Part shown: in pieces, positions 44,622 to 55,600 of the stretch
Position numbering within the stretch: the stretch's first letter is position 1
How the letters are laid out: every line of letters begins with the position of its first letter
The notes under the pieces: model-generated
What the model was told of the DNA's origin: nothing
Seen by the model: only the letters and a program-made list of their open reading frames with translations
Databases searched by the model: none
Translations under genes and position numbers: made by a program
Assembly: GCA_030248215.1 (NCBI GenBank)
Contig: JASANG010000816.1
Coordinates: forward strand, 62,001 to 126,000
Direction: 5' to 3'
DNA: 64,000 nt
Source: Enoplolaimus lenunculus
Taxonomy: Eukaryota > Nematoda > Enoplea > Enoplida > Thoracostomopsidae

Positions 44622-44984
44622 AAATTTTTCATTTAATACAAAATTTCTTGGCTTGAGAAATGGAAAAGGGTGGCTCCCATACCCCACCGGTTGCTGCTTC
44701 ACTGATTCCGAAATAAGGTTATAATATATTCAAGAATGGGTGTGCCTAGGCTCCAGCTGTTTGTTAAGTAGGATTCCAAACTTCACCCAAACCAGCTATC
44801 ACATTTTATAGAACTTTTTTAATCTGTTGGCCAATGTATAGAACACGGCTGTAACATTAGTATAAGCATATTTCTAAGCCTAAGCAAAAAATGGTCTTAA
44901 GACTATCACTCCGTATTGATGCGTTTGAAAAAAGTTGAAGGTTTAAACTATTATATCAGTGTTTCACAGCTGCTTTGACTTAAC

Positions 44985-45251
44985 GGCCCATGTTAGTTTA
45001 AGGGGCGTCCAGGTTTCTGGTGGGTTTATAAAACAGTAGGTTTGGATTCTAGATTACAATTTTTGGTTTAAACTTAGGCTAAGACTTAGGCTTAGGCTTA
45101 GGAACACATTTTTTGCAACGCTTAGGCTTAGGCTTAGGAACACATTTTTGCAACGCTTAGGCTTAGGCTTAGGAACACATTTTTGCAACGCTTAGGCTTC
45201 GGCTTAAGAATACCCTTAATGTACTGTTATACGCCCTTTAAAACATTGGTC
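44985..45251. mobile_element. Family D MITE with expanded internal TTAGGC minisatellite
   Basis: Starts ggcccatgttagtttaaggg and ends gccctttaaaacattggtc. Flanks gacttaac (44977-44984) and gacctaac (45252-45259) agree at 7 of 8. Internally, a unit of cttaggcttaggcttagg plus aacacatttttgcaacg occurs three times between about 45070 and 45197, explaining the 267-bp length against 155 bp in a shorter copy. Confidence 0.8.
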
Positions 45252-45404
45252 GACCTAACTGTACCTTTAACAATAATTTAGCACCTTTTATAAAAGAACA
45301 ACGGATTCGTTAAGCTTTTTCGATTTTAGGTTAAATATTTTAAAATGTATCTTTATTTTAATCCTATACAGTGTCCTGTTCTATATCCGCTTGTGCTCAC
45401 GGCT

Positions 45405-45700
45405 AACCGATAGCGCATCCAGAGTAGGGCGTACGCCACTCCCATCAGAAATTGTTTTGTGATAAAATGGTAATGCCCTACCTTACAATTTTTTGCCCTC
45501 AGAAGCTTTCTTGTAACAAAGATAAGGTCAGTAATTTTTTTACTCAAAAGTTTTTGTTGTGATACAACGATGAGGTCTCTTCTACCTAACAATTTTTCCA
45601 TTCAGAAAATTATTTGGTGATAAAATGATAAGGTCCATCTATATCTTACAATTTGTCCACCTCAGAAAATGTTCGTCAAAATTCCTGGATTCGCCTCTGC
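45405..45700. mobile_element. Family K element, diverged
   Basis: Starts near gcgcatccagagtagggcgt, carries gtacgccactcccatcagaa and tgtgataaaatgg repeated three times, and ends aaattcctggattcgcctct. Confidence 0.5.
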
Positions 45701-46361
45701 CCCTAACACACATCCATAGCCCGTTCACGAAAGACACATTCATGATTCCCAAACCTTGCGATCGCTGCTGAATGTTTCGAACGGGGGGCGGCAAATATGT
45801 CAAAATTGGCTGAACTTCATCTCCCAGCTCTGGCTACGCCTCCATCTCCTAACTTTAATCTTGTAGATAGTGGGGTATTAGCAATTGCAAACAGCAAACA
45901 TACATGGGTCTGTGTCTAGCAGCTTAAATGCAGTGCAACAACAATTTTTGCTGGAGTTGTGTTTGCAGCGATTATTGCAATTTTAACATAAACGGCTTCA
46001 AAGTTGATTTATCGCCTGATAATAAATTGTATTCATTGCACATTATAATATGTGTAAAATTAGTCTTTAAAACGGTTTTCGGGTACAATATATCTGACGC
46101 ATTTTGGGGGCTGAGTGTGGGTGGGTGGGTGCCCTGTTGTGTGCCACCCCCGTCATCTTCGGTTCATTAATTTTATCGCGGATGGAATTGCTCGCGTGTT
46201 CCCCTAACGAGAGCTAATTTACAGGTGTTTTTGTGCTACGTAACGTGGAATTGATCTTTTTGTGTAGTTTTTTAAGATTTTTTAAGATAAAACACAGAAT
46301 AGTGAACAGATCTTATTTTTAGGGGCATTAGTGATTAGTAGGCCTACGCCTAAGGTTTAGG

Positions 46362-46524
46362 CCGGGCCCGTAGCCAAGAGGAGGACGCGTGGGCTCAGTC
46401 CCCCTGGAAAAATTTTGACTACCCCAGAAAAGTTTAAACCTTGCTCGAAAGTCAACGAAAACCCTTGTATGCTCCACCTAAAAAGATTTTAGCCTGCCTG
46501 TCAAGGTGAGCTGGCTAAGGGCCT
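46362..46524. mobile_element. Family A MITE with perfect 8-bp TSD
   Basis: Starts ccgggcccgtagccaagagg and ends tgagctggctaagggcct; flanked by ggtttagg at 46354-46361 and 46525-46532. Confidence 0.8.
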
Positions 46525-47469
46525 GGTTTAGGGTTAGAAGTCTGCTTATTGCTCCGGCTGACGTTACCACCCTAAAGATTACATTGGACGATGGCCGAAT
46601 GTTCGGTACCCAAGTTAATCCTGTTACTATGACTTTATCGCTAAGCTCAACATTTAGGGGCGGCGCTATACTTTCGATGATGGTCCGACGCCGCGGCACA
46701 ACATATCAACCTGTAAGCCAAATTTTTTGACTTGCGGCTCCGTCCGGCACCGGACGACAAGCATAGTGCCGCCCAAACTCTCTGTACTGCATTCACGAGC
46801 GTCGCCATGACGGTTTCAAGGGTCCAATTTCGCCCTTTGAAAATTTTGCCCACATGGGTTCATGTATTATTTTGGTTGATACCGCCAGAAACATTGCATT
46901 TGAAACATTTTTATAGGACGTACCACCGCTTCCTTATTCGAAATTTGGCTACGCCTATAGAGACTGCATTTGAAATTGAAGAGTAGACAAGCCAAACAAA
47001 CGGATGTTTGGAATTTTAGAGCTTCTGCAGACAACGGTTCATTTTTAACCGGTGTGGGTGGCAGGATGTGGCGGTCACATCTCCCCCCCACCGAAAATTT
47101 TCACAAACAGTTAAATTTTTGGAACAAATGCGCTTTAATTATATGGGCTAAAATATTAAAAGTATAATCTAAAAACCTGCCCGCCCGCCCCCGAACTGCG
47201 ACCACCAATGCTTACCGGTTTCATTAAGTCCAAAATGAACCCTGAAAATATTAGCTTTTTTCAACAAACTTGCTTTTACACATAACTACAATCTCTTTCT
47301 ATGGATAGGATTTATAGAACATTTTCTATCCTTTTCAAGAATGTTGACGGATTACAAGATTTCTGGGGTGAAAAATGCAAAGTTATCGTTGGGTTTGGGG
47401 GGTACATTGCCGACAGTACAGCATTGCTGTCCATACACATGCCACCCATATGGCGAGCGTTTCATTTAT

Positions 47470-47632
47470 GCTCAGCCAGAGGGGCCATGGACGATCAGCC
47501 ACCATGGAAGAATTTTGGCCGCATGTAGAAAATTGGCAGCCGTGCCTGTAAAACTCATCGAAAACGATTATATTCCCCTCCTGAAAAATGTTTCACTCGC
47601 CCCCCTAGCAAGGGTTAGCTGGCTACGGGCCT
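47470..47632. mobile_element. Family A MITE, left end eroded
   Basis: Ends gttagctggctacgggcctg and contains aattttggccgc, ctcatcgaaaacgatt and cctcctgaaaaatg as in other reverse-oriented copies. Confidence 0.6.
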
Positions 47633-47847
47633 GATTTTAGTGTCCAGCAAATATTTTTCAATCCTGTAGGTACGGTGGTAGCACGAATTACTGCATTATG
47701 CATCAACGACTGTTATGCTTCGGCTCTTTTTTCTATATTCTGCATTTTTAGTTGGTCTGAAATTGCAGGGCAAAGCCTGTCTAGCAGGATGCAGAAACGT
47801 AACCAGATCGTCGAAGGGCCATGGCTAAACCCAAGGAAGGGTACTCT

Positions 47848-48011
47848 GCGGACCCGGAGCCAAGGTGGGGGCAGGGGGGCTCAGCCATCCCCCTGGCAAA
47901 ATTTTGGTCTCTCGAAGATTTTCAACGTTGCTTGTAAGTCATCAAAAACCTTTAAATGCCCCTCCTGAAAAATTTTCAGCCCCTATAGCAAGGTGAACTG
48001 GCTACGGGCCT
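47848..48011. mobile_element. Family A MITE with near-perfect 8-bp TSD
   Basis: Starts gcggacccggagccaaggtg and ends tgaactggctacgggcc. Flanks ggtactct and ggtactgt agree at 7 of 8. Confidence 0.75.
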
Positions 48012-48424
48012 GGTACTGTGGTGCAAACGACCCCGTCACCCAACAGGGATCAAAACCAAAAAATCACGGGTCACCGTCCGCCAGCAAAAGTTTCTGAATA
48101 AAGTCACTGCAGGACGCAAGTATAATTTTCTCAAAATAAAAATATTTTTTCTAAGATGGCCTTATTATTAATAATTTGGACTTTGCCAGCGTTGCGACCA
48201 CTGCGGCCAAGCGTGGCATCGCCCTCCTGACAGAAAATTTTCTCAAAAAAATCTTTTTAATACAAATTTTGAAAACTATTTTTCGGCCCTGACAATGAAG
48301 CTTTGCTCGCCTGCAGTGGGTCGCAATCGTGGCCAATTCCAAATTAACTCTATAAGGCCATCTTAGAAAAATAAATATTAAGAAAAAATAAATTTGTCTT
48401 GAGAAAAAATGTCAAGTCTGACAC

Positions 48425-48600
48425 TAACGGATTCAGAGGGGGTGCTGGAAGGGAGGTGTACGCCACTTCCCGTTTTTCCCCTAATAAAATTAGTGATAAA
48501 ATGATCCGGTATCTGTCTACTTTACAATTTTTGGGTTTCATACCATTTGCCAGCCTGCCTCTGCCCCCCCGTCAGAAATTTTTGGATTTGAATTATGATA
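48425..48600. mobile_element. Family K element
   Basis: Starts ggattcagagggggtgctgg, with gtgtacgccacttcccgttt and gataaaatgatccggtatct, and ends cagaaatttttggatttg. Confidence 0.45.
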
Positions 48601-48862
48601 TTTTAAAACGTTTTCAAATTTCCAATTGTATAATGGAGCAAAACATAGTTTAAATTTAAAAAATTTAAAACAATTTTTGATTAATTCCTACTAAACCACG
48701 ATTGTTTACTTTATATGCGGCGTTTAGTTTTTCATTGTCTGACTATTTTAATCTATAAATTGTTAAAGTAGACAATATTTCAAAGCGAACAGGGCGTTTT
48801 CATGCGGTCAATATATTGGCAGATTTATACCTACTTTTATACAAATGTATTAGCTTACGGCG

Positions 48863-49012
48863 GGCCTGTAGCCAGTACGGGCCAAAATGGGGCGCAACCT
48901 CCATTTGGAAGAATTTTACCCCCCTCAAAAAAGTTTCCAACATTTCTTGAAGGTCATCTAAAACGATTGTATGCTCGGTCTGAAAATTTTTAGCCCCTCT
49001 TTCTAGCAAGCT
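48863..49012. mobile_element. Family A fragment
   Basis: Starts cgggcctgtagccagtacgg. The interior (aagaattttacccccctc, ctgaaaatttttagcccct) matches reverse-oriented family A, but the right end lacks the ggctacggg terminus. Confidence 0.5.
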
Positions 49013-49111
49013 GCTTGTTCAACTATGTGTGTATATACAGAATGGAGAAAACTAATTGAAAAATATAGTAGAATCTAAAATACAGCAGATAAAGTGAATA
49101 CATATCTCCAA

Positions 49112-49255
49112 CTAGGGTTTATTTCACCAATAATGCAAAAAAGAAAATTAAAATGAATTTTTCGGTGTGCACGTATTTGTCATTTTCCGGTTGCGGTAAT
49201 TTTTTAAAATTCCGGTTCAGGTTCTGGTAAATTGTAATTCCGGCTGCACCCTGAC
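49112..49255. mobile_element. Family F right-end fragment
   Basis: Matches the right third of the 8223-8606 element: tttcaccaataatgcaaaaa, tttgtcattttccggttgcg, and the end taattccggctgcaccctga. Confidence 0.6.
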
Positions 49256-49434
49256 ACATATAATTATATATTGGTTTGGTACAGAAAAGTAATTTATTCA
49301 GTAATTTCAATAATTTTTATACCCAAGTGGTTTGATATAATGTATATTTTTGCACTTTAATACACACACTTTATATTTTTTAAAATTGTATTAATTCAAT
49401 TCCTGCTCCTGTTCCCGCATTTAAACGTCTAGGA

Positions 49435-49745
49435 ACCGGAATTTTTACGGTTTTGTGTCAAAATATTCATAATCACTTAAATACGCGAAACTTCGTCTTC
49501 GAAACTTTGTTATTTCGAAATGAGTGTTTTTACAATTAATTCAATTTTGTTAAATAAACTGTTTCTGATGTGTTTTCGCAAAACATAATTGTAAATTAGC
49601 TCAAAATTTGATTAAGCCACTTTTTGGCAAAGTTTTCTTAACAGTTCAACAGTAATTCGGCGATGAAAATTATAATTCCGGTTCCTGTTCGTGTTCCGGT
49701 TTCTGGAAAGATATTCAATTCCTGGTCCTTCAAAAATTAGTTTCT
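49435..49745. repeat. ~330-bp dispersed repeat, copy 2
   Basis: Partner of 41620-41960, same orientation, noticeably diverged. Its edges carry ggaaccgg and cctgttcgtgttccgg motifs, so it may be an old family F relative. Confidence 0.55.
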
Positions 49746-50070
49746 GCTGTAACTCTGTTGCTAAACGAGTTTCAAGTTTTCTAACCATATATTTGCAATG
49801 ATGGAAGCCAGAGAAAATGGTTATCCCATTCGTCAAAATTCATTTTTAATCCACAAGGATGTCCCATTTTAAAACGTTTACAGGAGTTATATGTGTGCCA
49901 TTAGACCTAACAGCATACCTCTATTATGATAGGCACCGCTAATTTGTGATTTGCAAAGCAATCCCTTCATACAGGAAAACTTGCTGTTTTTGTAGCTTTA
50001 CCTTTATTTGGGAGTATTGCACACATTCAAGGATTATGACAACTTGGCTTTAACGTTTGTACCAAATGTA

Positions 50071-50454
50071 CACTCTAAATTCCAGTGTGTTGATTTTAAC
50101 TCAGAATAAATTGAATCCACTCAGTCTGCGATAAGACTATCAGAACTCATAATTCTGAGTTGGTTCAACTCATTCTTATTTAATTAATCAACTCCCCCGG
50201 AATCAACTCAACTCAGAGTAAGAATCAGCTCAATTCAGAGTGGGTTAAAGTTCAAATCAAATCAAATCAACTCAACATATTAACCAAATGTATACCTATG
50301 TACATGTAAATGTTACATAATACTGTTACATAATACGTACAATATGACGTAGTGCTAGAGGCAAGTTTAGAATTGCTTAATGCAACTGATATTAACTCAG
50401 AAATGACTAACTTTCTTTTTGAGTTGATTAATTAACTCATTGAAGTTTACAGTC
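50071..50454. mobile_element. Family C MITE
   Basis: Starts cactctaaattccagtgtgt after TA and ends aactcattgaagtttacagtc before TA. It contains inverted blocks of gttgatt and aatcaact separated by atttaattaatcaactcccc-like palindromes. A TA target fits a Tc1/mariner-type family. Confidence 0.6.
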
Positions 50455-50845
50455 TATATTTTCTCGTGCTTTCTATTCCGATAAACTTTTTGCCTTGTCC
50501 TAATCTAACCATTTAACAACATTTTGACCTAATTATAAAATGTGCCTAAAGTATTTTTGCATAAGTTGTGCTTCTTAATTTATGTTTATTTTAAAACATT
50601 GAAATAGGCTGCTGTATAAATAAGGTTAGAAGCTGTATTTAGATCTCAGTTGCTTAGAATATTATTTTTTCAAGTAAAATTTGTCTACCGAGAAAAGAAT
50701 TACTTGATTTTAGTAAATTAAAATATACCAAAAATATAATAATGTATTAATATTCCTATCTTCAAAAAATGCCCAAGTTACGTAGCGATTGTCTAAAATG
50801 TCCTTGACTCGAAATCGGACATGAAAATGTTTGCTAAGACTCGGC

Positions 50846-51205
50846 CTAGGGGAGGCATAGCAACTCCGTCCACCTGTTTGTACGCTTTTCCATTAAACAC
50901 AAATTTGACGTTTGTGTCGTAGGTTCGTACTGCTTTAATAAAAAATTCGGGGGGATTTTTGTGTTAATTTTGTTATTTTTTAATGATTCGGAAGTTATTT
51001 GGATGGTTTCTTCTAATGGAATATTAGTAAAAAGGGAACTTACATCAAAGGAAACCATGACCATATATTTAATGTTGAGATTTTTGATTATCCAAATTAT
51101 TTTAAGTAAGCTTGTGTGTCTGACCCCCTCCAACCGTTGAACCTGCCACCCTAGCTGTAGCCTGTATTCAAACTTTTCAGTTATTGATATTTTTAAAAAT
51201 TTCAA
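50846..51205 (-). pseudogene. Decayed Penelope-like reverse transcriptase fragment
   Basis: The minus strand encodes MVMVSFDVSSLFTNIPLEET, the motif around the first catalytic region typical of Penelope-like retroelement reverse transcriptases. The downstream part (KIPPNFLLKQYEP) is followed by a frame change: the wanted family continuation (NVKFVFNGKAYKQVDGVAM) is found in another frame from about 50930 to 50850. The fragment has no catalytic YxDD block, no endonuclease and no flanking LTR-like repeats, so it is a truncated relic. Confidence 0.75.
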
Positions 51206-51704
51206 ATTTATATCGAAAAATTATTCTAAAATTCCGTTAATTCCGTATGGATGCTGTCGAGCAAGGGACTGAGGGTGGGAGACGAAACAAAGCAAAATTC
51301 GCAATCCCTCCGCTAATCAATCAAAAATGACAGGGTCACTACTGCTGAGTGTAACTATGCATATAGAACGGGCATATGAGAGGAGACAAAGTTCAGGGGT
51401 AAATCTACCGCTCCGGGGTCAAAACTGATAAAACTGTGGCTGGAATTTTACAAACGTTGAACTCAATATTATGTTAAATTTACCGTTCAAATTTAAAACG
51501 TCAATCAATCGCTGTGTATGAGAATGTGTATGTCTGTAAAATGTACTCTTGGGTGGAGTCGACTGAATTTAAACTGTTCCAGATATACGTTACTGTGATA
51601 ACAACTGTTCAGATCATTCACAAATATGCTATGTCCAATATATATAGAACGGTGTATTTTTTCCTATTAATTTCGCCGAGGTTACAACAGATGTTATTGA
51701 GCCC

Positions 51705-51802
51705 ATGAACACGTATCCTATTAACTCAGAATGGAGCAGAATCAACTCAACAGTCTGAGCTCTGAATTAGTTGTGTAATCAACTCAATGGAATTTACAGT
51801 GT
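51705..51802. mobile_element. Family C fragment
   Basis: Contains taactcagaatggagcagaa and the family right end atcaactcaatggaatttacagtg. Confidence 0.45.
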
Positions 51803-52222
51803 TCTTGATTTTTGTTTCACCAATAAATTAATAATTTAGCGTTTTAATTTCACTTACCTCTATTGAGAACGCAAAATTGTTCAAAATTGTTTTCGTTACA
51901 AATTTGTCGTAATTTAAGAAATTTCAAACTTTTCCACAACTGAAATGGATCTTTTAGTCATTTCTACGGGCGAAAACATTAATCGATAACTTACGAGCTG
52001 AAGGATTTCATGATCGAATATAAGTTTTACACTCTGATCCCGTCCAGAAAATCCATATCAAACCGTTAACGGGATTAATTTAAATTATAGAAACAAACGT
52101 ACCGTTAACGATTAATAGTACAAGATTGCATATATATTCCGACAGCGTGAAACGTTTGCCTAAACAATAATGCCTAACTAAACATAGACTCACTTCAAAT
52201 TATCTGTTGCCGACACGACAAA

Positions 52223-52673
52223 ATGATCCGTAATTTGAGCCGCCGGACGTATCTCCAGCGTTCCCTAACCATTGGGTTCCTACTTGAAATCCTCGTACCA
52301 ACAGCCAATGCAGTCGTTAGCGGAGACTTTCGATTGGACAATTCCGATCGACGCGTTTGTGTTCCAATCACAATGGAGCTGTGTAAAGATATTGGCTACA
52401 ACGTCACCGCGTTCCCGAATTTAGTTGGAATTGAAAATCAACGCGACGCTCAAGAGCAACTCGACACTTATCAACCGTTGATCAATATTCATTGCTCGTC
52501 TCAGTTGAAATTTTTCCTCTGTTCCGTTTACGCTCCGATGTGCACTCCGAAAGTCGATCAAACTATTGGGCCGTGTCGGCCGTTATGTGAAGCTGTTCGT
52601 GGTCGATGCGAACCGACGTTGAAACAATTTGGATTCGATTGGCCAGCGTTGTTGAATTGTGATCAGTATCCAG
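52223..52673 (+). CDS. FZD: Frizzled exon 1: signal peptide and most of the CRD
   Basis: The ATG follows cgacaaa and no upstream in-frame alternative fits a signal peptide better. The exon holds nine of the ten CRD cysteines, with LCKDIGYNVTAFPNLVG and FFLCSVYAPMC as the strongest blocks. It ends after YPG codon 1 at a gtgcga donor. A run-on of the frame to TTATTC and a stop is intronic. Confidence 0.92.
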
Positions 52674-55600
52674 GTGCGACGTTATTCTGATCGATCACAG
52701 TCCCTCATAAATTATCAATTAGAGTTTCCCCCACCTTAGTTATAGGGAAGGAAAAACTTTAAATGATCCAGTTTCGGCAGGGGGTAGGCTTGAGTAGAGT
52801 ACTGCTATTGGTGGGCGTTGGAAGCAGTGCCGGTTCGAGAATGTTGTGAACGACTGCGCGATGAGCGAAGCGAGCGAAAAGCTAAACGCAACTTTTGTAA
52901 TTAATTTTAATCCGAAATTTGGTGTTTCAACTCGGTTTGGGGGTATGGATTGGTTCGCAACGTTTTCGGATCCTCATGGGGTTGCTTTGACTTTTATCTC
53001 GCCAAGTTTAAAGCATAGCCATTATTTCATTTCGCCATGGTCTTTCCGTTAAAGATTTTCGTCATTGTATAGAACAGGGTCGGAACAAGCATATTCCTAA
53101 GCCTAACCCTAAGCCTAAGCCTATGCTTAAAGGATGACCTATTCCTAAGCCTAAACCAAAGCAAAAAAATTAGTCTAAATCATAAACTGACTCTATTACA
53201 GCGCCTCCGAACAAATTTATACCGGAATCGGAATCGGAACTACAAACTTTGTGACTATACGGATAATTTGTGTTAAATATAATATTGATTTAGGGTGTCT
53301 TTTGGCTTGTAACAATTCTCAAAAACGTCGCATGAACAAATTGGCAATCATTTTTGGCCATGTAAAGCTAAATTACAATCAATTAATTGTTAAGTTAACG
53401 TATCGAATACAGTGTGATAGATAAATGATGCAGAATTTTTATACAACATTGTTTCAGATACAAATGATTACGAAAATATGTGTATGCCAGGACCAGGCGA
53501 AAAATCATCCGTTAAATCCGCAATCGAAATTCCAACCTCATCAATTCGTGAAAATCAAGGTCGTGATGGTTCTCACTTTGGCGGCGGCGGCGGTGGACGC
53601 CAAGATGGACCGGCGTCATCCTTCGGCCAACGCGGCCGGACAGGCTTTACTGGAGGAGCCGGCTCGAGCTATCCAGGCGGAACTGGAGCAACCGGGGCCG
53701 GATTAACTCCACGGGCATCGGCATGCCCTATGTCTGGAGGCAATTTGATATTTATTAATAGTTCGGGTCGATGTAGTCCACGATGTGATTCGGAAATACT
53801 GTTCACAACTGAACAACAAGAAACCGCACTGGTTTGGATCGGATGTTTATCAAGTAAGCAGTGGCATACAAAAATGCAAGCACTGCAATGCCATTAGCCT
53901 GGGATGAATGCAAGGCAACAGATAGACGGGATATATATCGCTCCTAAAGTTTCTAAATATCAACTCTTAAAATTTCTAAATATCCCCTCCTCGAATTTTT
54001 AAACAGACAAGAAACCAATTTGAACACGTTTTAACTAAATTTTAGAGGTAGAAAAATACTCTTGTATGGCCATGTGACGAATTCAGACTCCTACGATTTA
54101 GCGATATGCCCTCCTGAAACTTACTTTTTACCCCTGCATGCTGTTTAAGCTACCACGGCCGTAGCCAGAATTTTAGACCGGAAACGGTTAACCTCAAAAA
54201 TTTTCCAGGAGGGTTGAACCCCGTCCCCCCGGTACTCCTTTTACTGTTGTACGGCTGATTTTTGCACAAATTATTTACAACCTGGGATAAATTTTTAGTC
54301 GATTTTTAGTTAATGTAAGTATACCAGTTATTGTTTCAAAACGGTACCATGATATCCTAATCCTAATTTTTAAAGTCTAAACGTAAGGATCAGTACAATA
54401 CTAAGCATAAAACGTTACGGGGGTGCACAAGATCAAATAGACGAGAAATACCCCCGAAATGTCTATTGAAACACTTGGACAAATGCACTTTTGGCATATA
54501 ATAATACAGAAATTATTGAGAACATTGCATAGTTCACTCTTGTAATATCGCATAAATTTGCACTCTTGTCATTTTCAGGCGTATGTCTCTTCCTGTGCAG
54601 CGTTGCACTCCTGATAGCACTGTCGTCATCATTTGTATCGTCACTTCATTATCCGGAACGGCCGGTCCTTTTTATAGCCTCCTGTTTCGCTCTGTACTCT
54701 GTCGGTTATATCATCCGCCTTGCGAGCGGCCGATCGGCGGCGGCGTGTGTTTCGTACTCGGATACTTCCGTCCTTGTAGTAGAAGGACTACAAAATTTAC
54801 GATGCACATTTGTGTTTTTGTTTCAATACTATTTTGCAGCCGCTGGGGCGCTATGGTGGCTTGTATTATGCGCTACGTGGTCCCTATGCGTAGGACTTGG
54901 CTGGTCACCGTCGGCCCTTGAGTTGCGGGCCCGATCGTATCATATTCCGGCGTGGGTTGTACCAGCATTGCTGTCCATTGTAGTTTTGGTCCGTCAGACG
55001 GTCGAGGCCGACCCGTTGACAGGAGTTTGCGGAGTAGGAGCGGCGAATTCAGATGAACTAATGCGATTTGTTATCCTACCACATATGATTATTCTTGTCT
55101 TGGGTATGGCAATACTTACCGCAGGATTTATTGCTGCGCTGTGTTGTTGTGACGTGTCCAGATTGGGGGGATCGCCAAATGGTAACAACCGGACCCCCTC
55201 GTCAAGTGCAAATTGTAGCGCTGGCACAGCGTATTCAACGCCGTGGGACTGTAAGCCACCCGCGGCGACGGCCGGGTGTGGCGTACCGAATCCGTCGGTC
55301 GAAGTCAACGAAACGCTAATCAGTGCTCCTGGGGGTGGTCAGCCTAGTTTCCCTAGCTTGCTCGGCGGAAATACTGGTATACCCGCGTCGACAAGCTATC
55401 CACCAAGCTATCAAGCTAACTCAAGCAATGGGGGGTTGATGTCGTTATGCGGTAGAAGTACCGGCTCAGGACGTCGTACCACCTACTCTCTGGCGGATAC
55501 AAATAATTGCCTCCTGCGGCTTGGGGCATTAGCATTCTTCTATCTTGTCCCAGCGACTTGCTTACTCGCTTCGTATTTTTATGAATGGTCTCATCGACGT

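Noticed and set aside
45065-45200. Interstitial telomere or chromosome-fusion scar
   Set aside because: The TTAGGC runs are bounded by inverted ends and an 8-bp duplication, so a transposon explains them better.
46478-46740. Overlapping open frames on both strands in a GC-richer patch
   Set aside because: They start within a family A MITE, no splice sites or domain are visible, and the adjacent cggctccgtccggc palindrome suggests another repeat.
54994-55308. Minus-strand frame opposite Frizzled exon 3
   Set aside because: It is a shadow of GC-rich coding sequence on the other strand.
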